DNA from: Smittia aterrima
Taxonomy: Eukaryota; Arthropoda; Insecta; Diptera; Chironomidae
Assembly (NCBI GenBank): GCA_033063855.1
Contig: CP093830.1
Location: 15,376,854 to 15,440,853, forward strand
Length of the DNA stretch: 64,000 nt
Reading direction: 5' to 3'
The position numbers were made by a program, and so were the translations under genes. Positions within the stretch are counted from its first letter, which is position 1; every line of letters starts with the position of its first letter. The notes under the pieces were generated by a model that was not told where the DNA came from, made no database searches, and saw nothing but the letters and a program-made list of their open reading frames with translations. Shown one piece after another: positions 12,105-22,792 of the stretch.

Positions 12105-13942
12105 TTAGTTGGATTTTAATGCAACCGTAGTTGATAAATCTGTTAGTTTATCAAGAATGGCTGTTATTTGAAGATCAAGTGATTCGTTAGCGATCCACGC
12201 TTCTTCGTCTTCAAAATTATTGTTTTTCTTGAAGATGGACATTCGTAAGCTGTTTTTCTTCCTTTTAGATCTTCTTAACGTTCCGTTGACCGAAGCTTTT
12301 AAAGAATTTAAAGTTTTGGGTTGAAATTTAAACGATCTCTTTGATTCGTACAGAATTGATCCAAGAGCTGATGGACGAATTGTGTTGAAATAATCAGAGC
12401 ACTTTGATGGAAATTCATTAACTCGACAGTTTTCGCTTCCATTCACGTTTACATCTTCTTCGTAGCATGTCTTTTGAAGATTTTTTATAGCGTTCTGAAG
12501 TTTTCTCGTCGTGCTGTATAGAATCTTGAATCTTTTCAATGTTCTTCGTTCAACATCGTCTATAGATTCAGGAAAGTTTAGAATCGCTTCGCATTCAGTT
12601 AGGATAAGCTTAAAATCGCCGAGATAAAATTTCGTAACTTTATCATTTTCCAGCTGAAGATTTTTCATGTTGATTCGAAGATGTTGATGGAGAACTTTTG
12701 ATCGTTGAATCAAACTTATCAATAAAGATTTGTCATAATTTTTTTTGTTTGCTTCGATGTCATCATTCAGTCGTTCCATTAAAATAGTACAAAATGCTTT
12801 CGTGTCAATTATTTGTTGAACGTGGAGTTGCAATAGATTCGCCTCGCTGTCGAAATGATCTTGAAATACTTCAATTGACGGATCAGATTTGGAGTTGATT
12901 GCGGGAATTAAATAAGAATCCAGCGATTCGATTGATGCCAAACATGATTTGATGGCTGATGAAACTTTTACGTCATTTCGACTGAACCATATTGCAAAGT
13001 GCCCTACTTGAATGAGACGATCGACAAGGAGATCAAACTTTGCAATCTCACTTTCCAAATCTCCTGTTGTTGTCCGAAGTTTCTTGATAAGATTTTCATC
13101 CAGAACATGAAAAACTTCAAGAGCAAGGCGAAGAAGTGCGTTGTTCACGAATTTCTCAAGACTGCAAAGAGAGTTCTCTAGTTCGATCGCCTTCATTCGT
13201 TGTTCTGACGAATCTAATTTCTTTCCAGGATTAGCCAGTGAAAATTCTTCTTCGAATTCCATCGCAACTTTCAATACATTCTGAGAAAGTTCAGTTATTG
13301 GTTTCTTGTCAGAATCGAGAGCTACGTTAGAGAACGACAAAGCATGAGAAAGTAATAACTCGATTGTTTCACGAATCCCTCGGCTTTCCATCATTAACTC
13401 AGCTCTCTGTTCTGCTTGGTTTTCTACACGATCATCTTCGTCGAGACCGATAAATGTTGAGAGGACGTCAAGTGCGTGATCAAGAAGTGAAACGAAGTTT
13501 TCTGGCTCACTGAATTCCGTCAAGACATGATCGTTTGCTGATTTCACTGTTGATTTCAAACGCGCCAGACACCAAAGGATTCTTTCAAAAAAGCATTGGC
13601 GAGCAGTTATCAAACATCCGAGTTCCGATTCTTTGTTAACGGTCTTCTCCAGAAACTTTAAACAGACGACAATTTGATTGGAGCAAAGGAAAGATTGTTC
13701 GATAATTGCTGTTCTATTCACTGGTTCGGAAATATCAAATACGAGAAACTTATGGAGAATATTGAAGAGCTTGGTGAATTTTGCTGAGAGTTCCTAAAGT
13801 TTTTAACAAAAATATTATTTAAATTCATCACAAAATAGTTTAAATTCCTTACGTTCAACCATTCCAAGTTTGTGCCGTCGTTCTTGTAGCCTCCATAGAG
13901 ATATTTTTGAATTAATTGAATGTCTTCGAGTAGTTGATCCAT
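12105..13942 (-). CDS. Serendipity-alpha-like protein (vinculin/alpha-catenin family)
   Basis: Two exons: 13942-13853 and 13793-12105, joined by a 59-nt intron, giving 592 residues. The protein is almost entirely helical with leucine-rich amphipathic segments and no signal peptide or membrane span. The motifs ITARQCFFERILWCLARLK and the long bundle pattern recall the vinculin/alpha-catenin superfamily, specifically the dipteran Serendipity locus protein alpha. In flies that protein stabilises cortical actin during blastoderm cellularisation. The C-terminal segment (about residues 495-560) is basic and serine rich (GTLRRSKRKKNSLRMSIFKKNNN). The assignment rests on overall pattern, size and fly context rather than a short diagnostic motif; alpha-catulin-like is the alternative. 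It is divergent from HtrA2 with 160 bp between ATGs. Confidence 0.62.
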
Positions 13943-14102
13943 TGCTTGTTTGGTTTCGACTGAATTCTCTTCTAAACGACAAATGACGATCCCCTTTAAC
14001 GGAAAAACTCATGGAGTGAAACTAAGGAAATTTTTGTTTTTGTTTTTAAAACTACCTGCAAATATTATATTCTCAAACCTCAAACCAAAAGTTCCTTAAA
14101 AT
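13943..14102. promoter_or_regulatory. Divergent promoter region, Serendipity-alpha-like / HtrA2
   Basis: A 160-bp gap between two divergent start codons must hold both promoters. No TATA or canonical TCAGT initiator is seen on either strand. Confidence 0.4.
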
Positions 14103-15433
14103 ATGAATTCAATCAGTAGGAAAATAGTTCAAGAGTTAGTAAAGATACAAACCTTAAATCGTCAAGTGTCGGCGCTGTCAATTTTCTCTAATAACAAACA
14201 TCAGAAGTCGAACAATTCAAGAAATTGGTTCAAGAAGTCTTTGTTATTTTCTTGTGGTCTTAGCAGCATCATTGGCTACAGCGTATTGAAAGAATATTTT
14301 GATTTAACGATTCTTGAGCTTCCAAAGGTTCATGCCGCAGCTTCTTTAACTCCATTATCTCGACGATCGCAATTCAATTTCATTGCCGACGTCGTCGATA
14401 TAACTGCCAAATCACTTGTTTTTATCGAAATCCAAGATACAAGGCGTATGGATTATGTAACAGGAAAACCGGCAACAGTTAGCAACGGCTCAGGATTTAT
14501 TGTGGAGTCGGACGGCTTAATCTTAACGAACGCTCACGTAGTTACTGGCAAACCGAGATCAATCGTTTCGGTAAAATTATCAGATGGACGCATTTTTTAT
14601 GGAAATGTTGAAGCAATTGATCCTGTCTCGGATCTAGCTACCGTCAGAATTCGTTGTAAAAGTTTGCCAGCATTGAAACTGGGAGTTTCTTCCACTTTAA
14701 GAGCTGGTGAATTCGTCGTGGCTCTGGGATCACCTTTGTGTAAGTTTAAAAATGAATCAGATAAGATAATAAGCTTTTTCCTGGAAAAGTTTTAGGATAT
14801 GAATCATAACATTGATATAAATTCTTTTTCGAAGCTTTAAGCAACACAGTGACTTCAGGTGTTGTTTCTTCTACTCAACGTCACTCGGGAGAACTGGGAC
14901 TTGAAGGGCGAGACATTAATTACATTCAGACTGATGCTGCCATTACGTTCGGCAATTCCGGCGGTCCGCTGGTTAATCTAGATGGTGAAGTCGTTGGAAT
15001 AAACTCGATGAAAGTAACTGCAGGAATTTCATTTGCTATTCCTATCGATTATGCAAAGACTTTTCTGACATTGGCCGGCGAGAAAGTGAAGAAAGGAAAA
15101 CCTTTGCTTGAAGGAACGCAAACTCGTCGCTACATGGGAATCACGATGCTAACACTGACACCTGAAATCATCTTAGAGCTGAAGCAACGAGGTTCAAACG
15201 TCCCAGAGTCCCTACAACGAGGAATTCTGGTTTGGAAAGTGATTCTTGGTTCACCTGCTCACAGCAGTGGTTTGCTGGCTGGCGATATCATTCTTCAAAT
15301 TAACGAAAAAGATGTCACTCAATCTGGAGACATCTATGTATTCTTAGCTACGAAAATTAAAACGTTAAAGCTGACAGTGCTACGCAACGGACAATTGAAG
15401 ACAATTAGTGTAGTACCTGATGATCCCGAGTAA
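14103..15433 (+). CDS. HTRA2: HtrA2/Omi mitochondrial serine protease
   Basis: Two exons: 14103-14739 and 14835-15433, giving 411 residues, typical for HtrA2. The basic, acid-poor N-terminus is a likely mitochondrial presequence, followed by a hydrophobic stretch near residues 45-60 (LLFSCGLSSIIGYSVL) and then the trypsin-like domain. The triad is complete: His145 in LTNAHVV, Asp177 in VSDLATV and Ser254 in GNSGGPLVN. The C-terminal PDZ (ILVWKVILGSPAHSSGLLAGDIIL) is intact. It acts in mitochondrial intermembrane-space quality control and, when released, in apoptosis by binding IAPs. A small AAAS sequence near residue 78 could be the mature N-terminus, as in AVPS of the human protein; this is inference. 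It is convergent with NAGK, with 69 bp between stops. Confidence 0.95.
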
Positions 15434-15502
15434 AACTCAAAAGTATTTGCTTCATTTATAATTTATTTTATGAGAAATATTAAAGAATTTGCGGAAAGAG
15501 AT

Positions 15503-17676
15503 TTAAATGCTACCATTTGTTATTCCGTTTGTCTTACATCCGGGATATTCAAAAAAGACTTCATAGTTTTGAGAGTAGTCCCTTAGCATTGGAAATTCAA
15601 CTGCGTCTGCTGCCATGTAATAAGCCCCAACTGCCATTGAAACTTTCAACTGAAGTAGTTTAAGTTTTATTGAAGTCTGTCGATAAATTAATTCTTTTAT
15701 GAATCCCGGCTTTAAAAGTTCCCAACTTTGCCAGACTGAACCAACACAAATAACGCCTAGGTCTCCTTCTTTTCTCAACTCTTCATCCACACGAGGGATC
15801 AAAGCTGAAACCATTTTAGCCAATTGTCGGCCAGCATCAATGAAAATTGATTGACAAAGTTCATCGCCATTGCTTGCCGAAACAGACATTTTCTGACATA
15901 ATCTCGCGTAGAAAGATTTCTTGAAACTTGCATAGCAATGTTCAAGCATATCGCGGCGATGTTCAATATTGAAATGACTTTTTATGAGATCCCAAACAGC
16001 AGTCGTGTCGTAAAGACATTTTTCCAAATTATCTTCGTCATCAAAGACTGCTTTAATAGCTTTGTAAGCAATCCAGTAAGCAGCGCCTTCATCTCCTATA
16101 GCGTGTCCCCAGCCTCCACATTGAAATGTTTCTAGAAAATTATTTTAATAAAATTTAATTTCAATGCCAATAAAAATATTTCACCTCCGTTTGGATTTCT
16201 TAGAAAAGCGTTCGATCCCGTACCAGCAATGACAACGAGTCCTCCTAATTTCGATACTGTTAAAATACTACCAACTGTGTCGCTACAGACGACATAGTTC
16301 TCGGACAAGTCAGGAAAGTTTTGACGCATTTCCTTTTCGAGCAACGCATTCGTTGATTCCTGTTCGCATCCACTCAGACTAAGTCCAATACATTTGAAGC
16401 TGCTTGATTCAGGGATGTTAGCCAATTTCTTTCCCTCACTGTTAATGAAAAAGTTGAATGAAAACATAGTTTTAGTTAACTTTAAAGTTTTATTCGTTGT
16501 AAGCGATTTCAGGTGGAAAATGTTTCACCTGAATATGTTCGTCTGTAAATTTGTTAATGAACTTTGTGTCTTAATTTTACTCACTTTGACATTTCAGCGA
16601 TTCGTCGTCCAACTTCTGGAATTCCAACCATCCAATGATTTGTTCCTTCGCCGTTGACCCTCGCTACTACTTCGCCATTTCCATTTGCTATAATTAACGT
16701 TGAATGCGTTGCACCTCTGAGGGTTAGAAATTAATCTTTGATTCTGTTTTGTAAACTCAATTCATTAAAATTTTATTTCCCGAGATTGCGATTACAATAA
16801 TGAAGGGCTCGAAGATAAGTTCCCATCACTTATCAATGGATTTATTGATTCCAGTTCAATTGCAAATTTAATTTATGACGATTTCGCAGTCCAAATGTCA
16901 GAAGCAATTTATTCAAATTGAACTAAAGTTGATTGACTTATTCTTTTGATTAAAGACAAACTGTGGGAGTAAATGAGGGTGTGACGACTTTTATTTATTG
17001 TTTGAAGAGAATTCTTTGATGAGACGAAATTGAGCCATTAAAAATGATAAAGAAAAATTTGTTTGACGTTTTGTGTAAAACACAAGTGCAAAAGCTTTTT
17101 ATCAACAGGTGGTGTCGTGTTTGAAATGCTTAAGTATTTTCGTCAAAAATATTCTTTGTTTTATTGGGAACTTCGAATTTTAACTTTTAACTTAAAATCC
17201 CTTTTATGACGTAAATCTACACTATTTGAGTGGTCATCGTTTGATTTATGCCGACTTAGTAATTAGATTAACAGACTTATGAAAAAAAAATTAAGAAAAA
17301 ATAGGAAATTAGGAAAATAATGCAAATTTTCGTTCGAGACGACTCAATGATAGCAATAATAAAGAAAAGCCATTAGTTGTCAAAGAAGGCGCTCGAATCT
17401 GTGTCAATGACGATTTTGCATATTCGCTGAATATTTTGTTTGTTAATAAACGAAAAGAAGAAGACGATCTACTGTCAAAGAATTTCCAAACCGCTTAAGA
17501 ATGTGTCGAGTGAACGAAACGCATGCAATTCATGTTTGATCGAGTTCTCTGACCTTACCCAAATAGAGTTTAATTAAATGATCAATGTAAAGCCCATATC
17601 ATGTTCGACCTCCAGAAGAAACTTTTACTTAATTTTGAGCTCACCCTTCAACACCAGCAAAGAAAATATTGTCCAT
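15503..17676 (-). CDS. NAGK: N-acetyl-D-glucosamine kinase
   Basis: Four exons: 17676-17645 (32 nt), 16716-16585, 16438-16185 and 16131-15503, giving 348 residues, the family length. The tiny first exon codes MDNIFFAGVEG and joins at GG-A to GATHSTLIIANGNGEV, restoring the ATPase-fold phosphate-1 loop. It lies beyond a 928-nt intron, unlike all other introns here. Other motifs are the EGTNHWMVG sugar-binding loop, LGLSLSG-type segment, SDTVGSI, VVIAGTGSN (phosphate-2), CGGWGHAIGDEGAAYWIA and GVICVGSVWQSWELLKPGF. It phosphorylates GlcNAc released from glycans or chitin to GlcNAc-6-phosphate in the cytosol. The splice joins were read by eye and all keep frame. Confidence 0.94.
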
Positions 17677-18780
17677 AATTATGTGATCGACTCCTCGTTA
17701 TTTCCCTTCACTCGTTGCACTACGAAAAGAATTGAAAAGAAGACGAATTATTCACAGCACTCAAACTTGTTGCAATTGCATTTCAATCTTGCAAATTTTC
17801 TTATTTAAATAAACCTTTAACTCACGATACGGGTCTAACCGTCTAAAATTTGTCTTGGCTCAAAAGTGTTTTAAATTTAAAGCTTTGCGTCCGATCGCCA
17901 CCGACAGTCCAGTTAGAATGTGGAGAAATTTTTCATTTTGCTTTGTTTTCATGTCCGCCGATACACGCGATGTACGAAAAAGTTTAGCGCTTTCGTTGGT
18001 GTTGGCATTCGCTTGTGGGCTCGTATTCACACAAAAATTTTACTGCCGATCGTCAACCGGTTCTCTCACGCTCTTTGTTGTTTCCACCATAAAGCCTTCA
18101 AATATTTTTAAATATATTCGCTGCCTCATCACAACTCCCATTCTAAAATGCGATAAGGATGATTTTACAAATGTGAGCGAATTACACATTGAACTTCATA
18201 CGGCATACGAATGGCAAACGCATTGTTGTTGACGGAAGATTGAAAATATTTTTATTACTCAAACGAATGAAATGTTCGGCTTTGACTTTTTCGAGGCTCG
18301 GCGTGGCAAATGAAATAATGAATGAAAGTAACGGGATTTTGCGTAAAATTGTTGTCGTCGACCTTGAGTGTCTACAACTTTCTCTCAATTATTTTAAAAC
18401 ATATTTTTTACAAAATAGAATTTTCATAATAGCTTTGCAAACTTTAGCGAAGGTTTCGCTATTTCGACTTAAACCGCAAATTGAGTGGGAGAATAAAAGT
18501 TTTGAATTAGTCAATGATTTTGAAATTTACGATTCGGTGGAAGTTCCACCGTGGAACTTAAGTCTCTTATCTCATACTAGCTCACGTGGAGATTAAATAT
18601 TGTTTCTTGCTGACAACTTTAATTAGTTAGCATTTTCAAAACCAAAATTGTTCATGTCGTGCTCTTCCACAACTTTTCGTGTTCGTCATAGTAGTTCGAA
18701 TCCCCTTGACGGATAAATATTCGGAAGAAGAACGCAGAAAATAATAAACCGTAAAGGACGAGACTGAGAGAAATATAAGT
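17677..18780. other. Divergent intergenic region NAGK / SEC20
   Basis: About 1.1 kb between the divergent starts of NAGK and SEC20. Open frames at 17855-18232 and 18189-18596 have no family motifs, overlap each other in different frames and look random. Nothing else is recognised. Promoters of both genes must lie here. Confidence 0.5.
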
Positions 18781-19713
18781 ATGGATTCTAAGAAGCTAAT
18801 AAAACAAGAGATAACTGATCACAACTTACAAGTCAAAGCAATTATTCAAGTGAGTGAAAAACTAAGTTTTCGATTTTTCCAAAACATTTTTTAGTGAAAT
18901 ATAACTAAACAATACGTCTACGACGAAGAACTAAGGAACACTTAAAACAGCAATTTACAACATTTAATGAGATTCTTTTTTGACGAAATTAAATAAAATA
19001 CTGGAAATGTTTTGTAAGTGGAAATTCGCACAACACGACAATTGATTCACTGAAAGCTTCCTGAGTTCAAATCTGTCTTAACGAACAAATCAACGCAATT
19101 TATCGATAAAACTTTATTTATGTCGTCGCAGGATATCCTCGTGTTTCGCGGATCACTCCAAGAACTTGAGACATTGAATGAAGCGGGAAGAGGAAAACTA
19201 TCGCAGTTAAGGAAATGCATCGAGAAGCTTGACGACTGGGCACGCGATGAAAACGATCCGCATCTTTCTCGAGACGTTGATTCGCATCGAGAACAATTCT
19301 CAAGAATACTCCAAGCATTCCGAAAAGCCAATGTTAGCACAATGTTAGAAATAGAAAAGTCAGACAAAGCTGAACTCTTCACAGTTACTCCTGATACTGA
19401 ACTACGACAACGTCACAAGACAAGTCTAATCTCCCAACAAGAAAGTGTTACCGAACGAATGTTAAGTATATCGAAAAATCTTGCTGAAACTACGCAGAAA
19501 AGCGCTGCGACTCTTGACTCTTTAGTTCAGTCATCATCGACAGTTGATAGCACAAATGAAGAACTTCTAAATACTGGCGGCACTATTCAGCAGTCGGGAA
19601 AGCTACTCAACAAGTATGGAAGACGTGAGACAACAGACAAAATTCTTCTGTTCTTTGCATTTATATTCTTCCTCGCTTGCGTATTTTATATCGTTCAGAA
19701 GAGATTATTCTAA
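18781..19713 (+). CDS. Sec20: SEC20/BNIP1 vesicle-transport SNARE
   Basis: Two exons: 18781-18849 and 19132-19713, giving 216 residues. Exon 1 codes MDSKKLIKQEITDHNLQVK, and the joined KAIIQDI segment matches the conserved SEC20 N-terminus. The internal ATG at 19120 is therefore not the start. The middle is a charged helical SNARE-like region with LRQRHKTSLISQQESVTERM, TLDSLVQSSSTVDSTNEEL and the conserved IQQSGKLLNKYGRRETTDK. It ends in one C-terminal membrane anchor (ILLFFAFIFFLACVFYIV) and KRLF. As an ER-resident Qb-SNARE it serves Golgi-to-ER retrograde transport with the NRZ tether, Use1 and syntaxin-18. Confidence 0.95.
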
Positions 19714-20376
19714 GATATTCTCTTATTATAAAACTTAATTCCATTGAAAATGAGCAAAAGCTTTCTTAAATAATCCGAAAAATCTGGCATTTTCTATTAT
19801 AAAAATTTCTTGATAAAATCGGTTAGCTGTGAGACCCGTAATAACGTGAGGCTTTTAATTGTTCTTTGTGGTTGTGTAAAAAGAAAAGTCATAAAAGTAA
19901 ACTAACAAAAAAGCTTTCGTCATTTCTATGATTCAAAAGCTCAACGACAAATCCATAGGAAAATGTACAAAAGCACTTTCCAAGCACAGTGATGGCAAAA
20001 TCTTTATGAAAAGCTTTAAAGGAAAATAAAATCGAATTCTAATAAAAGAACAATTTCACGACAGTTTGTGTTTTTTCCGAGAGACATGAGAGAATTTTAA
20101 CGTGAACATAAAGATAGGGTGCCCATCGAATTGAATCAGGAAAGCAGGATTAAAAAATATCTTAAGTTGGAAGGATATTTTGATTACATCACAAACTGCT
20201 CGTAGTAAAACTTTGATTTCCTGGAATTTTCAATCAAGAGAATGGACAGCCTAACATAGAAGAAGAGAATACGAAAACTCTAAATTTAAATCAAACCGAG
20301 TCGTAGCCCTCAGTTTGTTTTCCATCTTCGAACGCACATCAAGTCGACGATTATTAGTATTTTACTTACAATTTAA
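19714..20376. other. Intergenic, no gene seen
   Basis: AT-rich spacer between two plus-strand genes. A TCAGTTTG initiator-like sequence sits at 20310-20317, 66 nt before the PDSS2 ATG. A DPE-like AGTCG follows at +31 rather than +28, so it is only a weak promoter candidate. Confidence 0.45.
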
Positions 20377-21609
20377 GTGATGATGAGATGTGTCAGCTCA
20401 GCATTAGCGACGACAAGTCGAATAATGATAAGCCGAAGGCTTCATCGATTGTCACAAGAAATCAAAACTCTTCCGAGAATCGTAAGTGACACGAATTCCA
20501 TCGATGAATATCAATATTTCTCAATGAAAATAAAAGATCTAATGGACAGCGAACAGCTTGAATATTTCGAAAATGTGATAAGAAAAGTTGAAACCATCGA
20601 GCATCCGATCGCTGACCTTATGCGGTAAAAAATGCGTGCCAAGTTTTATTTCTTGATAACGATTATTTTAATTTTTAGTGCAAAACTTCATAACCCAATG
20701 TTCGACTTGATCATGAACTTGACAACGAAGATGGTAAACGAGGAAAAACCAATTTCATTGAAACAACAAAGTCTGTCAAATGCTGTGCAATTGATCCACA
20801 TAGGAAATTTAGTTCATCAGAAAGGAGTTTACGATCTTTCAAAGGTACCAAACTTCGGTAATGACTTGCCCGAGAACCATAATTTAATATTGGGAAACAA
20901 AATCGCGCTTTTAGCTGGAGATTTCCTGCTTGCAAACGCTCAAATTAAAATTACACAGATGAGAGACGCTGAAGTTTTGAGAATAATTTCTGGAGCTATG
21001 TGCGATATAATAGACTCCTACTTCATCGGACCACGCAATAGAGATGATGAACCTCTTCCATTTCGAACAGGAAAGATACCTCAAACATATTCCGCGAATT
21101 TTGAGCAAAGCACCAAGCCATTGACTTACGATGGATGCTTGGGAACAGCAGAAGACGAATGGATATTAAGGCAAACAGCTCACAGAGGTTTCTTAATTGC
21201 CAAAGGCTGTCAAGCTACAACAGTTTTGGCAAAACGCTCTGTTAGTGTCCAGAGAAATTGTTTTGAATTTGCAAAGTTTCTTCATTTGACATGGCAAGCT
21301 TTCGTCGATAGAGAATCATTTAAAATAGGACAACTTGAAGAAAACTTTAAAATAAGTCTCATCAGTGCTCCCGTCTTGTTTCACTTCAGTTATGATAGGA
21401 AACTTTATGATCAAGTTATCGACGAGTCGAATACAATGGAGGGAATCGACTATAAAAGTCTCCATAATATAGTTCTTAGCGGACCTGGCGTTGAAGCAAC
21501 TGATAAGTTGATGAAAAATTTAAAAGCAAAAGCTCACTGCCATCTTAAAAGCTTCCATGCATCGGAGGAAAGATTGAAACTTGAAGAAATATTAAACGAT
21601 TTTGAGTGA
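20377..21609 (+). CDS. PDSS2: Decaprenyl/polyprenyl diphosphate synthase subunit 2
   Basis: Two exons: 20377-20624 and 20679-21609, with a 54-nt intron; the join reads LMRAKLHNPMFDL and the protein has 392 residues. It starts with a likely mitochondrial presequence rich in Ser, Arg and Met. The isoprenyl-synthase helices are present (SNAVQLIHIGNLVHQKGVYD, GNKIALLAGDFLLANA, GFLIAKGCQATTVLA), but the first aspartate-rich DDxxD motif is replaced by HIGNLVHQ. That is the hallmark of the non-catalytic PDSS2 partner, which forms a heterotetramer with PDSS1 to build the ubiquinone side chain in the matrix. An ATG at 20632 lies inside the intron and is not a start. Its 3' end converges on the CRAL-TRIO tail, 151 bp away. 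Confidence 0.9.
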
Positions 21610-21760
21610 TATTATCACTGATACCTAAGAAAGATTTCAAGCTTAAGTCTAGAAATGGTTGACTGAGAGAATAAAGAGCACAAAATTTTTAAGAAAATAA
21701 ATTTGATTTTATCTAAAAACTTTTTAGTAAAAAGGAAGTTAAAAAAATTCTTCAAACTTT

Positions 21761-21913
21761 TCACATCACTGAACACGATCCTTTGGTATCCATCTTTTCC
21801 CAATCAACTTCATAAACGCTTATAGCTTTTAAATTAGCCTCGTGGGACTCGAAAAGCTTTTTAAAATCTTCTTTCATATCCGCCTCAGAGATTTTTCCCC
21901 CAAACTCCATCGG
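21761..21913 (-). pseudogene. Stranded native C-terminus of the CRAL-TRIO gene
   Basis: Read on the minus strand from 21913, 50 codons run without interruption to a TGA at 21761. They begin PMEFGGKISEADMKEDF and end KGSCSVM. PMEFGG completes the LPxEYGG motif that closes the CRAL-TRIO fold and that is lacking in the upstream coding part (24747-25526). The phase is exactly preserved: codon 260 ends at 24747 and this piece starts with a whole codon. Without the intervening LTR element the product would be about 311 residues, normal for the family. In this assembly it is cut off by the element and has no start of its own. Confidence 0.85.
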
Positions 21914-22168
21914 TGTTCAGTAATTGCGAATGCACTTTGCATTGAAATTTGTCAACTAAGCGTTTTTCAATCATTGCATGTTTTTTATTATTTCATTTTA
22001 TTGTTTCATGACTAAAGTATGATAAATAAAAGCTCACTCTTAGTCGAAGCGTTGAATAGAGAAGAACTCGAGTTTTTATTATTTACAATCGGTTTCAGAA
22101 CAAGGCAACTTGAAGCTCCGTTGAGACTTCAAGTGCTTTCGAACAAAGAATATCGGCAAATATTCAAG
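21914..22168 (+). repeat. Left LTR (255 bp)
   Basis: 98.4% identical to 24492-24746 (4 substitutions). It contains an ATAAATAAAAG segment near 22021 that could be a TATA element or poly-A signal for the retroelement. On the minus strand it repeats the reading frame that ends in KLPCSETDCK. Confidence 0.92.
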
Positions 22169-22169
22169 A

Positions 22170-22189
22170 TGGTCCTTCAGATGTGAACG
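22170..22189 (+). other. Candidate tRNA primer-binding site
   Basis: TGGTCCTTCAGATG begins one base after the left LTR; a TGG start is what pairing with a tRNA CCA end requires. The matching tRNA was not identified. Confidence 0.35.
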
Positions 22190-22372
22190 AACGTCCAGTG
22201 TTGTGGAAAACAATACAGATCAAGCAAAAACCGCAAAAATGTGAGCCCGCGCGCTCACTTGCGCGATTAATAAAATTCGACGTCAAAAACAATTTTGTCT
22301 TTTCTTGAGGCGGAAGAAATTATCGTGAAATATCGTACAAACGATCAAGTGCATAAACAATTTCAATATCGA

Positions 22373-22437
22373 AGTGAGAAACAATTGAAGTCTCTCGAGT
22401 GAGAAACAATTGAAGTCTCTCGAGTGAGAAAAAATTG
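22373..22437 (+). repeat. 25-bp tandem repeat, 2.6 copies, in the element leader
   Basis: Two perfect 25-bp units (22373-22397, 22398-22422) starting AGTGAGAAACAATTGAAG are followed by a partial third. They lie in the retroelement leader between LTR and gag. Confidence 0.85.
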
Positions 22438-22792
22438 TATTTAACGACCGTCTCGTTCAAAGCAGTTGCAATCTTCCCGTGTGAAGCAGCAAGCCCGTGT
22501 AAAGTTACAATCATCCCGAGTGAATAAACTACCGTCACGTAAAGAAATTGCAAAAATCGAACGAAAAATAAACCTTATCGCGTCTTCAGTGATTAAATAT
22601 ACAATCGTGTTTCGTCAAGTCGAGGCTCGTTGTCAGAGTATAATCGGTAAAATCCAGGATCGCGTCTCCTGTTATGAGAAAAAACAATTAACAATCGCAC
22701 CAGTGTCGTGACTTGTGAAAAATAATTAAAATTCGAGGCTCCCTGCGAGAGCAAAACATTTATAAAAGTATTCGAAAAAACTTTTTGATACG

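Noticed and set aside
17855..18596. Overlapping open frames between NAGK and SEC20
   Set aside because: Three mutually overlapping frames on both strands with no motif or splice structure; looks random.
18684..18708. tRNA T-arm-like sequence AGTTCGAATCCCC
   Set aside because: The flanking bases do not form the T-stem or acceptor stem and no anticodon arm lies upstream.
19120..19131. ATG at 19120 as start of SEC20
   Set aside because: It is intron sequence before the acceptor; exon 1 at 18781 restores the conserved N-terminus.
20310..20346. Inr+DPE promoter for PDSS2
   Set aside because: The DPE-like AGTCG sits at +31 instead of +28; this spacing is not considered functional.
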